Assembly: GCA_016794285.1 (NCBI GenBank) | Contig: JAEUKO010000033.1 | Span: 1-20,589, forward strand | DNA from: UBA1573 sp016794285 | Lineage (GTDB): Bacteria; Pseudomonadota; Alphaproteobacteria; Micavibrionales; Micavibrionaceae | DNA length: 20,589 bases | Direction: 5' to 3' | Notes under the pieces: generated by a model | The model's input: only the letters and a program-made list of their open reading frames with translations | The model's database searches: none | What the model was told of the DNA's origin: nothing | Translations under genes and position numbers: made by a program | In this document: piece by piece, positions 15,450 to 20,589 of the stretch | How positions within the stretch are numbered: position 1 is the stretch's first letter | How the letters are laid out: every line of letters begins with the position of its first letter

Positions 15450-15550
15450 CAAAAATTCCTATTTTTCAAAAAATTAAGCGAGAGGCTGGGAGACTACCCA
15501 AAAACCACAGCAACGACAAGACAGAACACAACAAAAAACGCTATCTTAAT

Positions 15551-16279
15551 CTATCTGGCTGGCCCAACGTTCCAACGTTCAATCACAACTCCCATGACCT
15601 CACTCTCCAGATTTTTCATGTCCATCGGAACACGGCCAACCTGAACTTCCACAAGTACCTTCTGACTTTGCGCGCTTAGGCGCTGCCCTTTTTCGATCTT
15701 TTTGATGCTTTGATCGTAGTAGGTCAACAAAAGAGGAATCCGGTAAACCCAGTGATATATCCCATCGAGGGGGGCTTCTTTAAGCAAGGTTGGTGTTCCA
15801 TCGGTAATGGCCTGAAGCCGCATTTTGTTGCTCTCCAAAGAAGTTAACAACCCCATGCGTGTCAGATAGTTCTGGTACTCCTGAAACCCGTAAGGCAGGA
15901 AGGAAGATTCTATCTTTTTGCTGTCTTCCGCCCATGTTGGCGGATTGATAGAAAGAGCATCCGTTACGGCTCCGGCGACCCACTCCCCGACTTGTTCAGG
16001 GCTGCGGTGGGCTTTGTCCAAAGACTCTGTGCTATTTTGGTCATTGCCATTATGCTCATAAATCGTCATCAGATTTTTTTGGGAGTCCGTTTTGGGCGTG
16101 GCTGTTTTACCGTTTCCAAAAGGAGCCTGCAAAGTTTTTTCAGGCGGCGGCCCACCTCCTCCCTCTTCTGAGGGAGCCCCGAACAATTTTTGCCAGAACG
16201 ACACCTCGGCCTGTGCAGAACCAACTTCCCCCAGCCAGAACAGGCCAAGGGTCACGAGAAAAAACCCTGAAAATTTCAT
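15551..16279 (-). CDS. Secreted protein, possibly DotI/IcmL-like domain
   Basis: The 242-aa product has a clear signal peptide of about 24 residues (MKFSGFFLVTLGLFWLGEVG, then SAQA as cleavage site), so it is probably periplasmic. A Gly/Pro-rich low-complexity stretch follows (EEGGGGPPPEKT). The C-terminal half (about 130-235) has FLPYGFQEYQNYLTRMGLL, SNKMRLQAITDGTPTLLKEA, GIYHWVYRIPLLLTYYD and QKVLVEVQVGRVPM. It resembles the periplasmic domain of DotI/IcmL-like type IV secretion proteins as I remember them; this is a pattern-level impression only. No other secretion gene is nearby. The start at 16279 is supported by an ATGA overlap with the coq9 stop, implying co-transcription with coq9. 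An in-frame TTG at 16300 is rejected for that reason. Confidence 0.75.
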   Translation of the reverse strand: MKFSGFFLVTLGLFWLGEVGSAQAEVSFWQKLFGAPSEEGGGGPPPEKTLQAPFGNGKTATPKTDSQKNLMTIYEHNGNDQNSTESLDKAHRSPEQVGEWVAGAVTDALSINPPTWAEDSKKIESSFLPYGFQEYQNYLTRMGLLTSLESNKMRLQAITDGTPTLLKEAPLDGIYHWVYRIPLLLTYYDQSIKKIEKGQRLSAQSQKVLVEVQVGRVPMDMKNLESEVMGVVIERWNVGPAR

Positions 16280-16902
16280 TTTTTTATATTGGCCCGACAA
16301 AGAAAAGGAGGAACAACCGACTTCATAGTACCAATTGCTTGGCCTATTTTCACTATGTTTTCAAGTCGGCGATCCAAAAAAGCCTGCGTCACAATGGCCT
16401 CTTTGCTCTCATCCGTGATCCAGACCATAAAAGTTCCCATCAAAACCGAGGAAAGAAGCCCTCTTTTAGTATAACGGTTGTAATCAGTTGAGGTATCCCC
16501 TGCCCAGTTCCAAATGCGATCCGAGGTTCTGTAAAGCACCCGCTGCCCATAAAGAGCCCTCGTTGGCACGCTCCAAAACGCGAGGCTTTTCCTCACTTCT
16601 TCCTTCTGGTGCTCAACAACTGCCAATCGGGTCAGAACTGCCAGCCGGACGCGGTCCCGCACTCGCAAAGAGGAAGAAGGGACACCCTCAAGATCAGCAA
16701 GCATCCGCCGATCCACATAATCCGCGTAATGGGCCACAACATCGGAAAGTCCCCCGGGAAACATGGAACTTACCATATCATCTTGATATCCGCAAATCTG
16801 GGCTGCCTCGGTCACGTCTTCCCACGACCAACCTTTATCTCTGACGTGGGGCAAGATCGTTTCTAAAAGAGTATCGCGAATTTCTATCGAATGAACTGTC
16901 AT
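16276..16902 (-). CDS. COQ9-family ubiquinone biosynthesis protein
   Basis: COQ9 proteins have a TetR-like fold without DNA-binding function. In mitochondria they bind lipids and aid COQ7 hydroxylation in ubiquinone synthesis. The 208-aa product contains the family's C-terminal signature: TSDRIWNWAGDTSTDYNRYT, then KRGLLSSVLMGTFMVWITDE and AFLDRRLENIVKIGQ. The N-terminal helical part (LPHVRDKGWSWEDVTEAAQI, MFPGGLSDVVAHYADYVDRR) matches the TetR-like region. The ATG at 16902 has AAGGAA 5 bases upstream. It overlaps the downstream secreted-protein gene by 4 bp and is divergent from an ABC1/COQ8-type gene, which strengthens the ubiquinone assignment. Confidence 0.9.
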   Translation of the reverse strand: MTVHSIEIRDTLLETILPHVRDKGWSWEDVTEAAQICGYQDDMVSSMFPGGLSDVVAHYADYVDRRMLADLEGVPSSSLRVRDRVRLAVLTRLAVVEHQKEEVRKSLAFWSVPTRALYGQRVLYRTSDRIWNWAGDTSTDYNRYTKRGLLSSVLMGTFMVWITDESKEAIVTQAFLDRRLENIVKIGQAIGTMKSVVPPFLCRANIKK

Positions 16903-16993
16903 GGGTATTCCTTAATAATGTCTGAGAAAGCGTATCAGGCTCCTTTCCGCTTGAAAAGTTTTGTATGTATTGCAGCGCAACGCACAGACAGGT

Positions 16994-18382
16994 ATGACTA
17001 GATCTATCATGACTTCGAAACCGCCACCTCCGCCCGTTACGGCCGCGACCAAAGCTGAAAATCTCGGCGGTCGGGTTAAGCGGTATGGGCAGGTTTCAAC
17101 CACGATGGCAGGCCTTGCGGCACGTCTGGCCGGTGAAAAATTTTTAGGGCTCAAAATTGAAAAAGAGTCCCACGCGCAAGACCTGATGCGCACTCTCGGA
17201 AATTTGAAAGGGCCCTTGATGAAGGTCGGGCAGATCCTCGCCACGATTCCCGAGGCCCTCCCCCCTGAATATGCTGAAGCCTTTCAGGAACTTCAATCCA
17301 ATGCTCCTCCGATGGGGTGGTCTTTTGTTCGCCGCCGAATGCGCTCAGAGCTAGGGCCGGATTGGGAAAAAAATTTCAAGTCCTTTGAACAAACAGCCGC
17401 AGCTGCTGCCAGCCTTGGCCAAGTTCATAAAGCTGTCACTCTGGATGACCGTCTGGTTGCCTGCAAACTTCAATATCCGGACATGGAATCGGCCATTGTT
17501 GCAGATCTCAATCAGCTCAAACTGGTCTTCTCCCTATACGAAGCTTACGACAACGCGATTCAAACCTCGCTCATTCACGCCGAACTGGAAGAACGTCTGC
17601 ACGAAGAACTTGATTACCAGCTCGAAGCAAAATACGAAACTCTCTACCGAAAAATTCTGGCCAAAGAAAAAAATATTCATGTGCCGGAAATCATTCCGTC
17701 TCTTTCAACCAGCCGACTTTTAACCAGCACATGGTTAGAGGGCGAGAAAATTCTCTCCTTCAAAAATGCCAAAATTGACATTCGCAACGACATTGCGATG
17801 AATATGTTTCGGGCGTGGTATGTGCCTCTTTATTATTATGGGCTCATTCACGGCGACCCCCATTTGGGGAATTATTCGGTTTGTCCGGACCGGTCGATTA
17901 ACCTGCTTGATTTTGGCTGTGTGCGAATTTTTCCGCCCGAGTTTGTTGGCGGGGTGATTAACCTCTATCATGCCCTCTTGCGTGAAGACAGGGCTCTCGC
18001 GGTTCATGCCTATGAAACGTGGGGGTTCAAGAATCTGAACAAAGGCCAGATCGAAACCCTGACCATTTGGGCGCGGTTTCTTTACGGCCCTCTGTTAGAA
18101 GATAAATCACGAGTCATCGGCGAAACCAACAATGGCGTTTATGGCCGAGACACAGCCCGCAAAGTTCACCAGAGACTGCGTGAATTTGGCGGGGTCAAGG
18201 TGCCTCGCGAATTTGTCTTTATGGATAGAGCCGCTTTGGGGCTTGGTTCAGTCTTTATTCACCTGCAGGCCGAGATTAACTGGCATCAGTTATTCGAAGG
18301 GCTTATTGACGGATTTGACCCTGAAACCCTTAGGAAACGACAGGCTGATGCCTTAAAAGCTGCAAAGATCAAGACTTCTTAA
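16994..18382 (+). CDS. ABC1/UbiB (COQ8-like) atypical kinase
   Basis: Member of the ABC1/AarF/UbiB family of atypical kinase-like ATPases needed for ubiquinone synthesis in bacteria and, as COQ8, in mitochondria. From the ATG at 16994 the product is 462 aa. The family-specific KxGQ motif is in GNLKGPLMKVGQILATIPEA (KVGQ at 77-80). The alanine-rich loop replacing the usual P-loop is AAAAASLGQVHKA (about 135-147). Also present are the candidate ATP-site lysine 158 (VACKLQYP), EELDY (204-208), HGDPHLGN (286-293) and DFG (306-308). No C-terminal transmembrane pair typical of E. coli UbiB is seen; the length is closer to COQ8-like forms. The start could also be 17009; no ribosome site is convincing. 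It is divergent from coq9 across about 90 bp, suggesting a shared control region. Confidence 0.93.
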   Translation: MTRSIMTSKPPPPPVTAATKAENLGGRVKRYGQVSTTMAGLAARLAGEKFLGLKIEKESHAQDLMRTLGNLKGPLMKVGQILATIPEALPPEYAEAFQELQSNAPPMGWSFVRRRMRSELGPDWEKNFKSFEQTAAAAASLGQVHKAVTLDDRLVACKLQYPDMESAIVADLNQLKLVFSLYEAYDNAIQTSLIHAELEERLHEELDYQLEAKYETLYRKILAKEKNIHVPEIIPSLSTSRLLTSTWLEGEKILSFKNAKIDIRNDIAMNMFRAWYVPLYYYGLIHGDPHLGNYSVCPDRSINLLDFGCVRIFPPEFVGGVINLYHALLREDRALAVHAYETWGFKNLNKGQIETLTIWARFLYGPLLEDKSRVIGETNNGVYGRDTARKVHQRLREFGGVKVPREFVFMDRAALGLGSVFIHLQAEINWHQLFEGLIDGFDPETLRKRQADALKAAKIKTS

Positions 18383-18391
18383 ATTAAGGAC

Positions 18392-18420
18392 TTGCTTTTA
18401 GGGAAGCGGTAAGCTACAAG
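18392..18420 (+). promoter_or_regulatory. Possible promoter of tRNA-fMet
   Basis: TTGCTT (18392-18397) and TACAAG (18415-18420) are separated by 17 bases. The tRNA begins about 45 bases after the -10. The match is moderate; readthrough from the ABC1 gene is also possible since no terminator lies between. Confidence 0.4.
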
Positions 18421-18464
18421 ACACACGCTCCAAGCATTTAAGGAAGCTGTCATTTTTCTTTGGA

Positions 18465-18541
<77 letters not shown>

Positions 18542-18565
18542 ATTCTATCAAAACGAACTTTTCTC

Positions 18566-18590
18566 AAACCGCCTTCGGGCGGTTTTTGTG
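18566..18590 (+). terminator. Intrinsic terminator of the tRNA
   Basis: CCGCC (18569-18573), a TTCG tetraloop and GGCGG (18578-18582) form a compact stem, extended by flanking AAA/TTT pairing and followed by TTTTTGTGTTT. It lies 25 bp after the tRNA 3' end. Confidence 0.93.
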
Positions 18591-18722
18591 TTTGGAAAAC
18601 CCCATATTTTGCTGGCTTTTGTGCAACACCTGTTCCCAAACCTCTGCACAAACATGACGGCATTTTGCCCCCATTTGGGGTGTTTGGGGCGTTTTCTCTC
18701 AAAACCTCACGGCTTTTTCAAA

Positions 18723-18736
18723 ACGACCTTCAGGTT
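18723..18736 (-). repeat. Exact 14-nt inverted copy of tRNA-fMet positions 18502-18515
   Basis: ACGACCTTCAGGTT here is the exact reverse complement of AACCTGAAGGTCGT in the tRNA (end of the anticodon loop, the 3' side of the anticodon stem, the variable loop and the first T-arm bases). In direct orientation the two places also match at 12 of 15 bases (ACCTnnAGGTnGTCA), because the core ACCT-nn-AGGT is nearly palindromic. The copies are 207 bp apart. Confidence 0.75.
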
Positions 18737-18929
18737 GTCATGTGCTTGATTATCAAGGCTTTGATTGTCCGAACATTTTTGGTTTTTTTTTAGGTTCGAT
18801 TGCTCCCCCAATAATCGAAAAAAACCTGCTCATCGTCGTTTTTCTGACAGACCGCATACCAGTCATTTGAGAGTTTTTGCTGGACTATTCCCTCCAGCGA
18901 AGCATGTATGCGAAACGTGAGGAAAGACG

Positions 18930-19367
18930 ATGCAGAACAATGACTTAGAACAAAAAATCGCCGCCTTGCCCTTTGAATCCATGAAGGAGCTGAAGGCGTT
19001 GTGGCAGAGTTACTTCAATCAGCCCGCGCCCGTGTTCAACAAGGCCACGCTGGTGCAGAAGCTGGCCTACCGGATGCAGGAGCTGGAATATGGTGGCCTG
19101 AAACCAGAGGTGCGACAGCAACTGCGGGATCTGGCCAATGGCGGCAAGCTGAAACCTGGCCGCAAATTCAAACTTAAAATCCGCCCGCCTGCTGGCACCC
19201 GCCTGATGCGGGAATATGATGGGCAGCAGCATTTCGTGACGGTGCTGACCAAGGGCTTTGAATATCAGGGCAAGGTTTACAGAAGTTTGAGCGGCATTGC
19301 CACGCTCATCACAGGCACGCGCTGGAGCGGTACATCCTTCTTTGGCCTAGATGGAGGTACGCGATGA
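18930..19367 (+). CDS. DUF2924 protein paired with serine recombinase
   Basis: A 145-aa basic protein of the DUF2924 type, commonly encoded just upstream of large serine recombinases in alphaproteobacterial prophages and islands. Recognisable segments are MKELKALWQSYFNQPAPVFN, KATLVQKLAYRMQELEYGGL, RPPAGTRLMREYDGQQHFVT and GFEYQGKVYRSLSGIATLIT, ending GTRWSGTSFFGL. Its biochemical role is not established; an accessory or DNA-binding function in recombination is inferred from the pairing. The ATG at 18930 follows GAGGAAAG at good spacing. Its stop overlaps the recombinase start (ATGA). Leucine codons are dominated by CTG, unlike the mixed CTT/CTC/TTG usage of the genes to the left, consistent with transferred DNA. 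Confidence 0.87.
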   Translation: MQNNDLEQKIAALPFESMKELKALWQSYFNQPAPVFNKATLVQKLAYRMQELEYGGLKPEVRQQLRDLANGGKLKPGRKFKLKIRPPAGTRLMREYDGQQHFVTVLTKGFEYQGKVYRSLSGIATLITGTRWSGTSFFGLDGGTR

Positions 19368-20589
19368 GCAAGCCAACTGCCGAACAGCCACGCCGCCTGC
19401 GCTGTGCCATCTACACCCGCAAGTCATCTGAGGAAGGGCTTGATCAAGAATACAACTCGCTGGATGCCCAGCGCGATGCGGCTGAAGCCTATATCGCCTC
19501 ACAAAAGCATGAAGGCTGGATGATGGTGCCGGAGTTTTATGATGACGGTGGGTTTTCTGGCGGCAATTTAGAACGGCCTGCGCTTAAACGCCTACTCGAT
19601 GATATTCGCGCGGGGAAGATTGATATTGTGGTTGTTTACAAGGTCGACCGTATTTCCCGTTCGCTCACCGACTTTGCCAGCATCGTGCAGATTTTCGATC
19701 AGCACAATGTCTCGTTCGTTTCCGTCACCCAGAATTTTAATACCACCAGCTCAATGGGGCGGTTGACGCTCAACATCCTTTTGAGCTTTGCGCAGTTTGA
19801 ACGCGAAGTAATTGGCGAGCGCATTCGAGATAAATTTGCAGCCAGTAAACGTAAAGGTATCTTTATGGGCGGTGCGCTGCCACTGGGTTACCGCGTAGAA
19901 GACCGCAAGCTTTATGTTGTCCCAGAAGAGGCCGAGATTGTCCGGCACGTCTTTGAACGCTTCGCTGGTATGAAGTCCATCACCAGACTGCTTAAAGAAC
20001 TGCATATCGCAGGCTATCGCACTAAGCATTACACCAGCGGCACAGGCCAGATACGCGGCGGGCAACGCATGGATAAGCAGTATGTCTACCGTATCCTCAA
20101 AAATCAGCTTTATCTGGGTAAGATCGTGCACAAGGATAATGTGTATGACGGTCAGCATGAGCCGATTATCGAGCAAGAGTTGTTCGATAAAGTTCAGAAG
20201 ATATTTAAAGACAGTCCTGTCAGCCGCGCCAATCACACACGAAACCAACACCCCGCTTTGCTGCGCGGCCTGATTGAGTGCACCTGCTGCAATTGCATGA
20301 TGACGCCGACCTTCAGCAAGAAAAATAATCGCATCTATCGGTACTACACGCCGACCACCGTCAACCGCCAATCCTATGCCGATTGCAAAGTGGGCAACGT
20401 GCCAGCATCAGAGTTGGATACGCTGGTGGTTGCGCATATTCGCCAGATGATCCAATCCCCTGAAATACTCACCAAGATCCAAGGGTTGATGAAAGAGAAA
20501 AAGATCAGTGATTTTGGTTTTGAAGAGGTGCGTCAGCAGATCAAAGATTTTGATGCGTTCTGGCAGAGTCTGAAACCAACCGAACAACA
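19364..20589 (+). CDS. Large serine recombinase, 3' end beyond window
   Basis: Site-specific DNA integrase of the large serine recombinase class. The reading frame is open from 19364 to the window end (408 complete codons). The catalytic domain starts at CAIYTRKSSEEGLDQEYNSL, with Ser21 the expected nucleophile. Then come YKVDRISRSLTDFASIVQIF and the helix-E region LLSFAQFEREVIGERIRDKF. The Recombinase domain follows (GALPLGYRVEDRKLYVVPEE, YVYRILKNQLYLGKIVHKDN). Next is a zinc-ribbon start (LLRGLIECTCCNCMMTPTFS), although only the CTCC/C cysteines and a later YADCKVG cysteine are visible. Usual family length is about 500-600 aa, so the C-terminal coiled-coil part is missing from the window. 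ATG 19364 has GGAGG 6 bases upstream and overlaps the DUF2924 stop. Confidence 0.95.
   Translation, partial: MSKPTAEQPRRLRCAIYTRKSSEEGLDQEYNSLDAQRDAAEAYIASQKHEGWMMVPEFYDDGGFSGGNLERPALKRLLDDIRAGKIDIVVVYKVDRISRSLTDFASIVQIFDQHNVSFVSVTQNFNTTSSMGRLTLNILLSFAQFEREVIGERIRDKFAASKRKGIFMGGALPLGYRVEDRKLYVVPEEAEIVRHVFERFAGMKSITRLLKELHIAGYRTKHYTSGTGQIRGGQRMDKQYVYRILKNQLYLGKIVHKDNVYDGQHEPIIEQELFDKVQKIFKDSPVSRANHTRNQHPALLRGLIECTCCNCMMTPTFSKKNNRIYRYYTPTTVNRQSYADCKVGNVPASELDTLVVAHIRQMIQSPEILTKIQGLMKEKKISDFGFEEVRQQIKDFDAFWQSLKPTEQ

Larger units (their letters stand above)
18542..18929. other. Non-coding 388-bp stretch at host/element junction
   Basis: No credible gene is present. The tRNA terminator occupies the first part. 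After it come an AT-rich, hairpin-rich segment and several inverted repeats. CTTGATTATCAAG is a 13-nt palindrome (18745-18757). TTCGATT/AATCGAA flanks an 11-nt loop (18794-18818). GCTGGA/TCCAGC flanks 8 nt (18879-18898). An inverted 14-nt copy of a tRNA segment is at 18723-18736. The boundary between host DNA and the recombinase-bearing element probably lies here, but I see no obvious direct repeat of the tRNA 3' end marking it. The DUF2924 promoter should be in the last 150 bp, though no good -35/-10 pair stands out. Confidence 0.6.

Noticed and set aside
15551..16279. Evidence for a type IV secretion system
   Set aside because: Only one weakly IcmL-like protein is present and no VirB/Dot ATPase, coupling protein or channel gene is nearby.
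18542..18929. CRISPR-like or tandem repeat array in the non-coding junction
   Set aside because: The repeats there are short, inverted and unrelated to each other; there is no periodic direct repeat.
19751..20371. 206-codon minus-strand frame opposite the serine recombinase
   Set aside because: Fully covered by the recombinase, whose catalytic and Recombinase-domain motifs are unambiguous on the plus strand.

Overview
The window looks like a chromosome segment of an alphaproteobacterium. The diagnostic genes are a near-canonical CtrA, a GapR (DUF2312) nucleoid protein, a TipF-like degenerate EAL protein, a COQ9-family protein and an initiator tRNA of alphaproteobacterial type. Intermediate GC content, a Kdo/LPS gene set and a possible DotI/IcmL-like periplasmic protein are compatible with a Rhodospirillales- or Micavibrio-like lineage, but I cannot fix the genus from sequence alone.

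Layout. (1) 1-5411, minus strand: uvrC, a bactofilin, dnaK and the 5' part of dnaJ. dnaK has a good RpoH-type promoter, and a hairpin sits between dnaK and dnaJ. (2) 5477-6330, plus strand: ctrA, divergent from uvrC, behind a dense TTAA cluster that suggests autoregulation, with a strong terminator. (3) 6311-7238, minus strand: an unrecognised 290-aa gene with a near-consensus sigma70 promoter; its last codons lie inside the ctrA terminator. (4) 7339-15100, plus strand: pgsA-pyrD-tipF-like, then a YejA-type peptide-binding protein, kdsB (interrupted by a 10-N assembly gap), an O-antigen-ligase-like membrane protein and a histidine-phosphatase-like protein. Most of these are joined by ATGA overlaps or spacers of a few bases. 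(5) 15162-16902, minus strand: coq9, a secreted IcmL-like protein and gapR. (6) 16994-18382, plus strand: an ABC1/UbiB-type kinase-like gene, divergent from coq9. (7) 18465-18541: tRNA-fMet and its terminator. (8) 18542-20589: a 388-bp non-coding stretch, then DUF2924 and a large serine recombinase that runs off the window. This is one end of an integrated element.

How it fits together. Protein quality control and DNA repair (dnaK, dnaJ, uvrC) sit beside cell-cycle and polarity functions (ctrA, bactofilin, tipF-like, gapR). Phospholipid, pyrimidine and LPS synthesis form the central block. The divergent coq9/ABC1 pair points to ubiquinone biosynthesis. Everything up to the tRNA reads as ordinary core genome; the accessory part begins after it. 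The most unusual local structure is an exact 14-nt inverted copy of part of the initiator tRNA, lying between the tRNA and the recombinase module. I found no CRISPR array, no rRNA and no clearly new multi-gene system; any cargo of the element lies beyond the right edge.
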